64,000 bases of DNA from Serripes groenlandicus (Eukaryota; Mollusca; Bivalvia; Cardiida; Cardiidae): the NCBI GenBank assembly GCA_031761405.1, contig JASEVX010000013.1:49661281-49725280 (forward strand), in the 5' to 3' direction. The position numbers and the translations under genes were made by a program. Shown piece by piece: positions 48,981 to 58,810 of the stretch. The notes beneath the pieces are model-generated. The model was given only the letters and a program-made list of their open reading frames with translations. It had not been told where the DNA came from and made no database searches. How positions within the stretch are numbered: the stretch's first letter is position 1; each line of letters begins with the position of its first letter.

Positions 48981-49230
48981 TACAACCAGTACACATAAAT
49001 TTTGGCATATGTTTTTGTTGTTATTCATTCTTTACTGTGCAATACGGTGTAAAATAACTGGACTCTTGCCAAATGATATTAAAAAGAATTCGGTACATGG
49101 GAAAGCTTTGCCAAAAGATATATTTTGCAGGGAAAATATCTGACATTTTGTAAATATATGCAGCAATGTTAAATACTCAAGGTCAAGAAGATATGCAACT
49201 AACCCTTTGTATTTGGCAATTTTCTTTACC

Positions 49231-49441
49231 CCAACCCTTTCCCAATACAAAAAACCTACAGCAGACAATTTTTAAAACATGTGGTTAAAAATATGTTTAA
49301 CCAGCATAAATGAAAGTTTATTCATTGATTTGAGTTGAAAACATTGCGGCAAAAGGAGAAATTCTATTGTTTTGGGCAATTTCTTGTTTTCAACCAGTGT
49401 AAAGGCACCAGAGCCTGTTTGTATATAGGAAAAAGGATTAA
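49231..49441 (+). mobile_element. pbM MITE, degraded
   Basis: CCAACCCTTTCCCAATAC, ACCTACAGCAGACAAT, GAGTTGAAAACATTGCGGC, right GGCACCAGAGCCTG..AAAAAGGATTAA. Confidence 0.72.
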
Positions 49442-49625
49442 AGGCTTCCTGCCTATATTGTAAATAAAACGACCCATTGATTGGAGGTTTTACTGGCCTA
49501 CTGCATGCAGCTGATGGTTAATTAATATATTGCCCCACCTTACCTTGTTTTAGACTCCAAAATTAATCAACTGCAGAAATAGATGAAAGTGGAATTGCTA
49601 TTTTATGATGAAGTGGCAAGCAAAT

Positions 49626-49861
49626 AGAGCTCCAGATAAGACATTTTGGTTAATATTGTTTTTTAACCCTTTCGAACATACAACAAGCTTTTTGCATGTT
49701 CTAAAATCCTCACTTTACCCTCTATCCCTATGTTGTGTGTACTCAAAAGAATCGTCTCAGTGAGACGATTCTTTCGAGTACCCACAACATAGGATTTGCT
49801 TTAATAATAAGAGAGAAATTGTGGGGAAAAGAGCTGAATACGGCTCCTTATCTGGATCTCT
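49626..49861 (+). mobile_element. Palindromic foldback element with a pbM end scrap
   Basis: GAGCTCCAGATAAG; inserted TTTTTTAACCCTTTCGAACATAC (49661-49688). Arms from ATCCCTATGTTGTGTGTACT to its reverse at 49795 around GTCTCAGTGAGAC. Ends GGCTCCTTATCTGGATCTC. The two outer ends form an inverted repeat (CCAGATAAG / CTTATCTGG). Confidence 0.82.
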
Positions 49862-49884
49862 GGAAGTCTATCTATGAATGAAAA

Positions 49885-49972
49885 GAATCTGCTGTGGCCG
49901 AGTCAAGTGGTTATAGTATAGGGGATTCGGAACCCGGTGTCCTTCGTTTGATCCCCAGTTGCGGCAGTCATG
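49885..49972 (+). mobile_element. SINE B head fragment
   Basis: AATCTGCTGTGGCCGAGTC, GGGATTCGGAACCCGG, TTCGTTTGATCCCCAG (box B); the body is missing. Confidence 0.8.
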
Positions 49973-49984
49973 GTGGGTGCAGAG

Positions 49985-50273
49985 TAGAGTTGAAAAACAT
50001 TGTGACAAAAGGATAAATTGTATTGTTATCGACCATTCTTACTCGACACTCAACCTTTCTTACTCAACACTTGACCATTCTTACTCGACACTCAACCATT
50101 CTTACTGGACACTCGACCTTTCTTACTCGACACTCAACCATTCTAACTCGACACTCGACAATTAGAAACCCTCATTGTTATCATTATGTGAGCAATTTCT
50201 TTTATTCGCTACAATGCTTTGAGTAGTTGTCTGCTGCAGATGCATCAAGTGTTTCTGCAAGTGAAAGGTTTAA
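49985..50273 (+). mobile_element. pbM MITE with a 21-bp minisatellite in its hairpin
   Basis: GAGTTGAAAAACATTGTGAC..GGATAAATTG, then the array 50031-50161, then ATTATGTGAGCAATTTC and R end GCAGATGCATCAAGTG. Left terminus replaced by SINE B. Confidence 0.75.
50031..50161. repeat. Minisatellite, 21 bp x 6
   Basis: Unit TTCTTACTCGACACTCAACC(A/T), with G/A and C/A variants. It lies at the apex of the pbM palindrome. Confidence 0.92.
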
Positions 50274-50528
50274 CACTTTCCCACATACAACAAATATGCA
50301 TTAGACGACTTTGATCATATTTTTTTTCAAAGAATGGAAAATAATATGGATAACCGCTGACTAAAAGTGGAAAACATTGTGGCATTATGATGAGCAATTT
50401 CCCATTTTTCCACAATGTTTTTAACTCTATTTAATAATTAAACTCTCATTTATGGAGATATTTCACATTTTTGCCAATATGTTTTCGAAGCTGTCTGCTG
50501 GAGAATTGTCGTATTTGGGAAAGGGTTA
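50270..50528. mobile_element. pbM MITE with two L-type ends
   Basis: Left ACAACAAATATGCATTAG, right GGAGAATTGTCGTATTTGGG: both L type. TTAA at both edges. The centre combines GACTAAAAGTGG (A) with TTTTTAACTCTATTTAAT (B). Confidence 0.85.
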
Positions 50529-50694
50529 ATTAAACCTTTCCAAATAGCAGATGCAGCTACAATTGCTCATGTTTTCAAGTCTATTCTTTAATTAGACTTT
50601 CTATCATTAAATTCATAAAGTTTTTCTTTAGTTTTGTCTGAAGTGTCTTCAAATTCGTTAGCTGCAAGGTTTCTTGTATGTGGGAAAGGCATAA
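50529..50694 (-). mobile_element. Decayed pbM copy
   Basis: AAACCTTTCCAAATAGC, AATTGCTCATGTTTTCAAG, TTAGCTGCAAGGTTTCTTG, TATGTGGGAAAGG. Confidence 0.6.
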
Positions 50695-51113
50695 AAGAGA
50701 AATTAATGGGAAATTTAGACAAACTACTTTTGGAAGAATCTTGCATTTGCACATCAAGTATTCAATCAATACAATTGGATTCATTTGTTTATATTACTCC
50801 TCCAAAGCAAAGGAGAAAATAAGTCAGAAAACCAGGCATCTGGATGTAAGAAACTTGTTTAAATAATTCTGCAGAACACACAGCAGCTCTCCCATCTTGT
50901 GACTTTTATTGTTTATCAAGTTATATTACATCAAAACGAGATCAGTTACCATGGTAACCTAATGAGCCGGGATGATTGCAGTGACCCGATTTCATTGACC
51001 CAATTAACGTGGGCAATTAGCATTAGAGAAGATGGTATCAACATTTTAATTGAATTGAAAGAACCAGGTCCCAATGATGTTGATACTGCATCTGCTATGG
51101 TTATACTTTACCC
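50695..51113. other. No recognisable feature
   Basis: Low-copy sequence. A 72-codon frame (50899-51117) has ordinary-looking composition but no recognisable domain and ends at a pbM edge. Confidence 0.4.
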
Positions 51114-51316
51114 ATAAACCCTTTCCCTCATAAGAGAATTCTGCAGCAGACGACTTTGAACATATTTTGTCAAAAAAACAAGCAATTTCTCCTTTTGCCA
51201 CAATGTTTTCCACTTTTAGTCACAGGTTATCCATTCAATTATAGAGATTTTCTACTTTTTGACAAATTATGTTCAAAGTCGTCCGCTGCAGAATTGTCGT
51301 ATGAGGGAAAGGGTTA
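51114..51316. mobile_element. pbM MITE with two L-type ends (snap-back form)
   Basis: Left TCATAAGAGAATTCTGCAGC..GAACATATTTTGTC and right GACAAATTATGTTC..GCTGCAGAATTGTCG are inverted copies of the same L end for ~45 bp. They are joined through AAGCAATTTCTCC and CCACTTTTAGTCACAGG. The R end is absent. Confidence 0.9.
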
Positions 51317-51468
51317 AGGAAGATGATGCGGTAATTGATAAAAATGAGCATTAGTTCTAATTTTCCAACAATGTTTTCATATAGATATTAAAAATTCATT
51401 CTTCAAATTTCTAATTAGTTATTTTCAAAGCAGGCCGCACTATAACAGTACCATCAAATGTAAATTAC

Positions 51469-51701
51469 TTGACCCTTTCCCACATACAACAGATATGCAG
51501 CAGAAAACTATGAAAGAATTTAGTAAAAAATATGGAAACTCTCTACAAATGAAAGAACAATTATTATTAAGTAAGTTGAAAACATTGTGGCTAAAGGAGA
51601 AATTGCTCATTTAAATATGAGCAATTTCTCCTTTTGACCAAAATGTTTTCCAATCGTCATCTCCTGCAGATTCCCCAGAATGCAAGTGGGAAAAGGGTTA
51701 A
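51469..51701 (+). mobile_element. pbM MITE, subfamily B
   Basis: TTGA left, TTAA right. ACAACAGATATGCAGCAG; stem TTGCTCATTTAAATATGAGC with a longer loop; right GATTCCCCAGAATGC. Confidence 0.9.
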
Positions 51702-51824
51702 AAGACCAAGTGAAGACTACTATAGTACTGTTTTTCCACATGTTTTTTCTCTCATGCTCATCTCATTTTGTAGAAATCAATAAAACAAGTCGACTCCAGA
51801 TCAAGATTAGCATTTCTCATGCCA

Positions 51825-52262
51825 TTAAACCCTTTCCCACACTTTAATTCAAGTAATGGTTGCAGCCGACGACACTTTAAAACATTGTGGCAAAGGGAGA
51901 AGTTGTTCATAATGACCAATTTCTTTTTCTGCCAATGTTTTCTAATATGTTATACAGACATAAGAAACATGCTTTTCCTTTGACAATTTTAAACCCTTTC
52001 CCACATACCCTAAATCTGCAACAGAAAACTATGAAAAATATCTAGGCAAAATCATGGGAAATATCTATAAATGAATTTAAAGAACAACTTTTTAACAGTT
52101 TTAAAAAGATTGTGGCAAAAGGAAAAATTGCTCATCATCAGCAATTTTTCCTTTTGGCAAAATTGTCTGTTTGTCCGTCAAATGTGACCGTACACTTTCA
52201 TCTTTAATTGTTTTTTTTACTTAATTAGTTTTTAAAGTTGTCTGTATAGTATACAGGAAAAG
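51825..52262 (+). mobile_element. Two worn pbM copies (51825-51960 and 51989-52262)
   Basis: First: TTAAACCCTTTCCCACAC, GCAGCCGACGACAC, AAGTTGTTCATAATGACC; right lost. Second: TTAAACCCTTTCCCACATAC, AATCTGCAACAGAAAAC, perfect stem AAATTGCTCATCATCAGC; right end worn. Confidence 0.75.
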
Positions 52263-52507
52263 AAAATAATACAGGCAAAATCATTACACAATATTGTTTT
52301 TATGTCCACTTTGCAATGCAATGAGGCACGCATTTGGATAAAAGAAGGAGTGTCCAATGATGATCAAGATCTCCTTTTGCCACAATGCTGCTGCCAGGTA
52401 TTGTTTAATTAACATTTACAATGTAATCAAGTTTTGTCGAGCCATTTAAAAAGGTCTTATGATGAATTATTCTTCCTTTTACAACAATGTTATCAAGTAT
52501 TGTATGT

Positions 52508-53180
52508 TGATTGATTGGTTGGGTTTAATGCCGTTTTCAGCAATTTTTAGCTCTACTGGCCAGAGGCCAGAAGAGCTTATGCTGTGGCGTGGTGTCTGTC
52601 GTCTGTGCGTCCATAAACAATTGCATTATAATGTGAACGCGATACAGTCTTCAGTTTTGATTGTATCTCAATCAAACTGATGCAGTAGTTAGATATCTAT
52701 GAGAGCTTGGTTCCTTTCGCAAACCAGCCAGATCCGCCCTCGCAAGGCTGGATTATGGCCCTTGAAATTGTCAAAATTGCTATAATATAGCTTGTGAACA
52801 CAATAGAGCCTCCATTTACTATCCGATCTTCACCAAACTTGGATAGTAGTTAAATATTGATGAGAGCTCGGTTCCTTTCGAAAACCAGCCAGATGTGCCC
52901 TTCATGACAGGATTATGGCCCTTGAAATTGTCAAAATTGCTATAATACAGCTTGTGAACACAATAGAGCCTCCATTTACTATCCGAACTTCACCATACAT
53001 ACATGTTCTGGATTGAAAATGACCAAAGAACCATCCCAGAAGAGCATATAGGCCCTCATGGGCCTCTTGTTCAGTCATATCACGGCGGCCAGTTCACCTA
53101 CTCATATGTTTCTTGGCTTTCTCACACCAGTACTTCATACAACATTCTTTCCAAGCAACTGGCTGCTTTCCCACAGTCAC
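52508..53180 (-). mobile_element. SINE A split by a HINE-like element
   Basis: 52508-52548 GATTGATTGGTTGGGTTTAATG..CAATTTTT and 53072-53180 CAGTCATATCACGGCGGCC..CAACTGGCTGCTTTCCC are adjacent parts of one SINE A, as the unbroken CAATTTTTCAGTCATATCAC at ~16263 shows. Confidence 0.88.
52549..53071 (+). mobile_element. HINE/pearl-like element, two 160-bp cores, nested in SINE A
   Basis: Starts AGCTCTACTGGCCAGAGGCC + AGAAGAGCTTATG, has TGGCGTGGTGTCTGTCGTCT, and ends AGGCCCTCATGGGCCTCTTGT(T). Core copies marked by CTTGAAATTGTCAAAATTGC at 52761 and 52921, exactly 160 bp. Insertion left no target duplication beyond shared T residues, as in Helentron-type insertion between T and T. Same family logic as 5215-6131. 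Confidence 0.75.
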
Positions 53181-53323
53181 AAAGTATTGTATGTAACCTG
53201 CTTTATTACAATTATATTGTAATTCATAATTGTAATTCAGGTTACCAGAATGGATGGAATAAAGGACCAACTTAAAACCACTCATGCATTTTTTTGTTAA
53301 TTCAGAATTAATTCCCTCATTAA

Positions 53324-53553
53324 TTAACCCTTTCCCTCATATAGACGCTTTCTGACGCCTCTGCAGCAGATGGCTTTTTGAAAACATAGTGACAAAAGAA
53401 GAAATTGCACAAATAGTGCAATTTCTCCTTTTGCCACAATATTTTCCACTTTTTGTCATGGGTTATCCATTCAATTATGAAGATTTTCTATGTTTTGACA
53501 AAATACGTTCAAAGTCGTCTTCTGCAGAATTGTCGTATAAGGGAACGGGTTAA
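53324..53553 (-). mobile_element. pbM MITE, full length, subfamily A2
   Basis: TTAA both edges. CGCCTCTGCAGCAGATGG, stem GCACAAATAGTGC, TTTTTGTCATGGG, ACAAAATACGTTC, TTCTGCAGAATTGTCG. Confidence 0.96.
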
Positions 53554-53604
53554 AAATGGTAGTACGTAATGGCTTACGCTCTATTGCACTGGATCAGGAT
53601 ATTG

Positions 53605-53755
53605 GGCTGAAGAATTGTCGTATGAGGGAAAGGGTTAACCCTTTATCATCATTCAACAAAATCTGCAGCTGATCAATAAAAGTATGATGGAAAATATCTC
53701 GGCAAAAATATATGGAAAATCTATAAAATCAATATAAATATTCAATATAGTGTCT
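53605..53755 (+). mobile_element. pbM L-end scrap and a left-half fragment
   Basis: GAATTGTCGTATGAGGGAAAGG then shared TTAA (53635), then CCCTTTATCATCATTC, AACAAAATCTGCAGC and broken interior. Confidence 0.65.
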
Positions 53756-53774
53756 CGTACAATGGTTACAACTG

Positions 53775-54245
53775 ATTGATTGGTTGTTTGGTATTTTAAT
53801 GAGCCGCTTTCAACTATTTTTCAGTTATATCGCAGCCTTTTCTGGGTAGGTTACCAGTACTACTGGTCCATTTATCCTGACACCAGTAAGTCGGTCGTAA
53901 CGGTAAACCTGCAACCCTGAAGCACAATTAAAGGAGGTCAGCCTTTAATTACTACAATTGTTAACCCTTTCCCTCATACGACAATTCTGCAGCAGACGAC
54001 TTTAAACGTATTTTGTCAAAACATAGAAAATCTCCATAATTAAATGGATTACCTATGACAAAAAGTGGAAAACATTGTGGCAAAAGGAGAAATTGCACGT
54101 TTTGTGCAATTTCTTCTTTAGTCACTATGTTTTCAAAAAGCCGTCTGCTGCAGAGGCGTCAGAAATCGTCTATATGAGGGAAAGGGTTAAAGTCTTTGGT
54201 ATGACCTGACGGGGACCAGGAACCCACAACCATTAGCACCCGAGC
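53775..54245 (-). mobile_element. SINE C interrupted by pbM
   Basis: TTGGTATTTTAATGAGCCGC, TTACCAGTACTACTGGTCC, TCAGCCTTTAATTACTACAA, then pbM, then AGTCTTTGGTATGACCTGAC, the head-proximal part. Inserted at the position homologous to 33593 and 34938. Confidence 0.82.
53961..54190 (+). mobile_element. pbM MITE, full length, subfamily A2, in SINE C
   Basis: TTAA both edges. ACGTATTTTGTC, TCCATAATTAAATGG, GACAAAAAGTGG, GCACG..TGTGC; GCGTCAGAAATCG near the R end. Confidence 0.96.
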
Positions 54246-54292
54246 AATGGTTACAAAAGTTGTATTTATCAGTTAAAGTGTTAAACTACATC

Positions 54293-54526
54293 TCTTCAAC
54301 CTGTTCCCTCATACAAACAAATTTGTAGTAGACAATTTGAAAACATCTCCGCAAAGAAACACTCACTAAAAAAATAATTTTTTTTTTTTATTAATAAAAT
54401 TGAAAACACTACGTTTGAGACATTGGTTAATAATGACCTTTTTTTTTTTTTTTTTAACAATAACTTTTTTCAAATGTTATCTGCTGCAGATGTGACCAAA
54501 TCCTTCTGTATGTGGGAATGGGGTAA
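54293..54526 (+). mobile_element. pbM MITE, degraded, with T tract
   Basis: TCAACCTGTTCCCTCATAC, AAATTTGTAGTAGACAAT, GAAAACACTACG; the stem is replaced by 17 T; right CTGCTGCAGATGTGACC..GGGAATGGGG. Confidence 0.62.
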
Positions 54527-55129
54527 AATATTGTTAAAGAGAACTCACCTTCTTGGTTCCGTTTCACTATTTTACAAATCTTTCTCAGATAATCTTAATT
54601 TTCCATTCAATAGTTAAAACACACTCATCCATTAATAACAGCTATAATCATACTATACATATTATACATGTATATAAATATTATATTCATATATAAAAAC
54701 TCTACTTATTTATAACTTCACAGTTTTAACACCACAATCATGGTTGATCAAAAGACTAATTTAAAATGTTTTAAGCTCGGCTTCAATCCATACTACCCCC
54801 ACCAATGCATTCACCTATATGTGAAGTCTCGAATAACGGTAAGAATTTCAGCCCATTCATAAATGGTCATACTGTGAAAAATGATTGTGCAGGATTTAAC
54901 AATCGTTACGCGAAAAAAAAAATCATGTAGTATCCGCTGATCTCGTTCAGATATTGTCAACTTTGGAGGATTTGGTGCGTGAACACCTAAGGAACCATTA
55001 AAGGAGAATGAATCGGCCAATCATATTGAAGGAAATTACTGAATTAAATTTTCAAGGGTCAAGTGATTAAATAAGAACTGCAGTGATTGGTTGATTTTTT
55101 ATATGAAAAGATGTAACAGTAAAAATATA
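54527..55129. other. Low-copy stretch, partly CpG-containing
   Basis: 54780-55060 has several CpG (CTCGAATAACGG, ATCGTTACGCG, ATCCGCTGATCTCGTTC, GAATCGGCC). It also holds a minus-strand frame of 69 codons (54811-55020) with a non-ATG start and no recognised domain. It might be a remnant exon, but nothing confirms this. Confidence 0.35.
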
Positions 55130-55290
55130 TTGAGGCAAAAACATGGAAAATCTCTGAAAATTATACTATAATTATTGAATCGAGTTGAAAACATTGCGAC
55201 TAATTTTTAGCAATTTCCCTGTTTGCTACAATATGATCAAAAGTTGTGTGCTGCAGATGCGTCAAAATGTGTCTGCAGGTGGGAATGGTA
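55130..55290 (+). mobile_element. pbM MITE, ends worn
   Basis: GGCAAAAACATGGAAAATCTC, CGAGTTGAAAACATTGCGAC, TGCTGCAGATGCGTC, CAGGTGGGAATGG. Confidence 0.65.
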
Positions 55291-55750
55291 AGCAATGTTT
55301 TTTACTCTGTGCAGAAATATTACTTCCTTTTGTAATACTTTCCAAACATTGATTTCTACATCTAGGGAGGATTTCAAAAGATAATAAAATTTCACACAAG
55401 TTAAATTAAACGATTGAAAAAAAACAATATAACCTAATTTTTGTTAACATTGTCATGTACTGAGAAAAATTGGCTGAGACCAAAAAGATAAAATATAAAA
55501 AGCTAAGGCAAAATCTCTTTGGGGACTATATTGTCATTGGTAAAAGTGAGATCTTAAAAAAAAAATTGATATTGGAAGTTATTGATTTAACACAGAACAA
55601 ATAGGTTGTCACTATAGTACCATAAGGGAAATGGACACACAAGTGGCACATCATGGCAAAACTTGGTAATTTGTATACAGATCTTCATTATTTTTCAAGG
55701 CTCAGTATGACGTATACTGCAAATTTGCTGTAAGTAGAAAAGGAATAAAA
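55291..55750. other. No recognisable feature apart from a pbM scrap
   Basis: AT-rich. ~55695-55748 is a worn L end (ACTGCAAATTTGCTGTAAGTAG). Confidence 0.4.
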
Positions 55751-57130
55751 GAATTGTCTCATTAAGCAGTTCATTCCTTCAAGTAAAACAGCATAGAGTT
55801 TGATGGGAAAATAATTCCTTTAAGTATAACAGCATAGGGTTTGTTGGGAAAATAATTCCATCAAGTATAACAGCATAGGGTTTGTTGGGGAAATCATTCC
55901 ATCAAGTATAACAGCATAGGTTTTGTTGGGGAAATCATTCCATCAAGTATAACAGCATAGAGTTTGTTGGGGAAATCATTCCATCAAGTATAACAGCATA
56001 GGGTTTGTTGGGGAAATCATTCCATCAAGAACAACAGCATAGGGTTTGTTGTGCAAATCATTCCTTCAAGTATAACAGCATAGGGTTTGTTGGGGGAATC
56101 ATTCCTTCAAGTATAACAGCATAGGGTTTGTTGGGAAAATAATTCCATCAAGTATAACAGCATAGGGTTTGTTGGGGAAATAATTCCTTCAAGTATAACA
56201 GCATAGGGTTTGTTGGGGAAATCATTCCATCAAGAACCACAGCATAGGGTTTGTTGGGGAAATCATTCCTTCAAGTATAACAGCATAGGGTTTGTTGGGG
56301 AAATCATTCCTTCAAGTATAACAGCATAGGGTTTGTTGGGAAAATCATTCCTTCAAGTATAACAGCATAGGGTTTGTTGGGAAAATCATTCCTTCAAGTA
56401 AAACAGCATAGGGTTTGTTGTGGAAACCATTCCTTCAAGAACAACAGCATAGGGTTTGTTGTGGAAATCATTCCTTCAAGTACATGGGAAAATCATTCCA
56501 TCAAGTATAACAGCATAGGGTTTGTTGTGGAAACCATTCCTTCAAGTACAACAGCATAGGGTTTGATGGGGAAAATCATTCCTTCAAGTATAACAGCACA
56601 GGGTTTGTTGTGGAAACCATTCCTTCAAGTACAACAGCATAGGGTTTGATGGGGAAAATCATTCCTTTAAGTATAACAGCATAGGGTTTGTTGTGGAAAC
56701 CATTCCTTCAAGTACAACAGCATAGGGTTTGATGGGGAAAATCATTCCTTCAAGTATAACAGCACAGGGTTTGTTGGGGGAAATCATTCCTTTAAGTACA
56801 ACAGCATAGGGTGAGTTGGGGAAATCATTCCTTAATGTACATCATCATAGGGTTTTTTGGTAAAATCATTCCTTCAAGTACATTTTTTAACAGCATAGGG
56901 TTTGTTGGGAAAATCATTCCTTTAAGTACAATATAGCATAAGGTTTGATGGGGAAATCATTCCTTCAAGTACAACAGCATAGGGTTTGTTGGGAAAATCG
57001 TTCCTTCAAGTACATTCTTTAACAGCATAGGGTTTGTTGGGAAAATTAAGATAGCTATATGTGGGTGGAAAGACCAGTTGACTGTTTAATCCCCCCTTTA
57101 TCTGGACTTTCGCTGTTCTATTTGCAAAAG
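55751..57130 (+). repeat. Minisatellite, 41 bp x ~31, grown from a foldback-element arm
   Basis: Array 55771-57046, unit ATTCCTTCAAGTATAACAGC + ATAGGGTTTGTTGGGGAAATC. The unit aligns with the right arm of the palindromic element (GATTCTTTTGAGTACCCACAACATAGGGTTTG, given here in two parts: GATTCTTTTGAGTA, CCCACAACATAGGG). The left edge is AGAATTGTCTCATTAAG, its palindrome centre. The right edge (GTGGGTGGAAAGACCAG..CCTTTATCTGGAC) is its outer end. Variant units carry AAGAACAACAGC, GTGGAAACC or an AAGTACATTTTTTAACAGC insertion. Confidence 0.9.
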
Positions 57131-57152
57131 GCATTTATCTTTGGTTCTCACC

Positions 57153-57365
57153 AGATTCTCTCCCACATACAACAAATCAGCAGCAGACAACTTTGAAAAC
57201 ATCTAAGCAATAACATGGAATATATTTATATCTATAGGTAAAATTATTGAGGCAAAAGGGGAAATTACTCAATATGACTAATTTCTCCTTTTGTCACAAT
57301 ATGTTCAAAAATGACCTTGAACTGCATAGGTGTCAGAAAGCATTTGAATGTGGCAAAGGGTTTAA
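57153..57365 (+). mobile_element. pbM MITE, subfamily B
   Basis: TTCTCTCCCACATACAAC, AATCAGCAGCAGACAAC, stem TTACTCAATATGACTAA, R end GCATAGGTGTCAGAAAGC, TTAA right. Confidence 0.82.
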
Positions 57366-57764
57366 CCCTTTAAAGGGCAACGTTTCCTTCGAAGCTATTC
57401 CATATATTTGAGTGTTACAATAAAATGTATGGATGTGATAAACAGTTTAATACTCTCAACTTGTATTTTATTAAAACGGCTTTTTGATAAAGTAAAGGAC
57501 ATTGGTCCTAATTTTATACCTGCTCAAGCAGTTAACCAACCCTCTCTGCACTCTACACATGGCTTTTAAGTCCTCGCACGGAGATAACATCATATTTACC
57601 CAATACAAAACAACCGTACACCTGAATGAGTTATGAGAAATTGTGAATGAAATATGGATGATCATTGAGAAATGTGTATTTGAAGCCATTTGGCTTATAT
57701 TATAGATACATTATGACAAACCAAGGGCCTAATAAATTATGCTTGAATGAAGTGGATTTTGTTT
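57366..57764. other. No recognisable feature
   Basis: Low-copy sequence of ordinary composition. Confidence 0.4.
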
Positions 57765-57965
57765 ACATTTTCAAACATCACAAATCTGCAGCTGAAAACT
57801 TTGAAAATATGTAAACAAAAATATGGAAATTCTCTATTAATGAAACCTACATAAGCCAAATACCCAGCAGAACAAACACAATGTTTTTTTTCTTTTGCCA
57901 CAATGTTTTCCTAAAGTCATCTGCTGCATAATTATCCATACGCATCTTCAAGTCAGAAGGAGTTG
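57765..57965 (+). mobile_element. Decayed pbM copy
   Basis: ATCACAAATCTGCAGCTG, AACAAAAATATGGAAATTCTC, TTTTGCCACAATGTTTTCC, ATCTGCTGCATAATTATCC. Confidence 0.6.
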
Positions 57966-58325
57966 ACTATCCACTATAAAGCAAAACAATAGCCCACCAG
58001 TGAGTGAACACAAACGCTCGTCTGCTTTTTTCTATTCTAAGTCGAAAAAGGGGCAATTTAGTGAATAGCTATTTATAAGCCAGAGTTATGTGACTTTGCA
58101 TAGACATGTGAATTAATTGGTCCCAAGGACATGTGTACCATGTTTCATTTGACAATGTTAAACGTTTTTAAGTTATGAGGTAAGGTCAAGGTTTTGTGAC
58201 GATGCAAAGGGTATCGCAATATCTCAACTTTTTTTCAAAGCTAAAACTATGTTCATTCAAAACAAGCCATTTCTCGCTTGCTAAATTCAGTCCGGAATTA
58301 TCAGGAACTATGAACAGGCGCGATT
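57966..58325. other. No recognisable feature
   Basis: Low-copy sequence. Phrases such as AAGGTCAAGG occur but no element boundaries are seen. Confidence 0.4.
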
Positions 58326-58421
58326 TTAACCCTTTCCCTCATACGACAAGTTTGCAGCAGACGACTTTGAACGTATTTTGTCAATACATAAAAAATCCCC
58401 ATAATTGAATGAATAACCTAT
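58326..58421 (+). mobile_element. pbM MITE, left half only, subfamily A2
   Basis: TTAACCCTTTCCCTCATACG..GAACGTATTTTGTC..TAACCTATA, then 25 bp of host sequence before the next copy. Confidence 0.9.
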
Positions 58422-58445
58422 ATTTGTATTAGTCCATGGTGCTAA

Positions 58446-58679
58446 TTAACCCTTTCCCTCATACGACAATTCTGCAGCAGACAACTTGTAACGTATTTTG
58501 TCAAAACATAGAAAATCTCCATAATTGAATGGATATATAACCTATGACAAAAAGTGGAAAACATTGTGGCAAAAGGAGAAATTGCACATTTTGTGCAATT
58601 TCTTCTTTTGTCACTATGTTTTCAAAAAGCTGTCTGCTGCAGAGGCGTCAGAAAGCGTCTATATGAGGGAAAGGGTTAA
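58446..58679 (+). mobile_element. pbM MITE, full length, subfamily A2; pair member with 61025
   Basis: TTAA both edges. Private changes CAGACAACTTGTAACG and GGATATATAACC are shared only with the inverted copy at 61025-61258. 27 bp of left flank (ATTTGTATTAGTCCATGG..) are also shared. Confidence 0.96.
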
Positions 58680-58714
58680 GATAATGTGAAAATTAGCGCT
58701 GATGAATAAGCCTG

Positions 58715-58810
58715 GAGTGTGTGAAAAATGTCCCCTTATCCCACAATGTTTTTAAAAAGCCATTAGCTGCAGAGGTGCCAAATTAGTCAGCGTATCTGAG
58801 AAAGAATTAA
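58715..58810. mobile_element. pbM remnant
   Basis: CCCCTTATCCCACAATG, GCCATTAGCTGCAGAGG, ends at the TTAA shared with the next copy. Confidence 0.55.

Noticed and set aside
54811..55020. 69-codon minus-strand frame in a CpG-containing stretch
   Set aside because: Start is non-ATG, there is no recognisable domain and no splice context, so it is left as an unassigned region.
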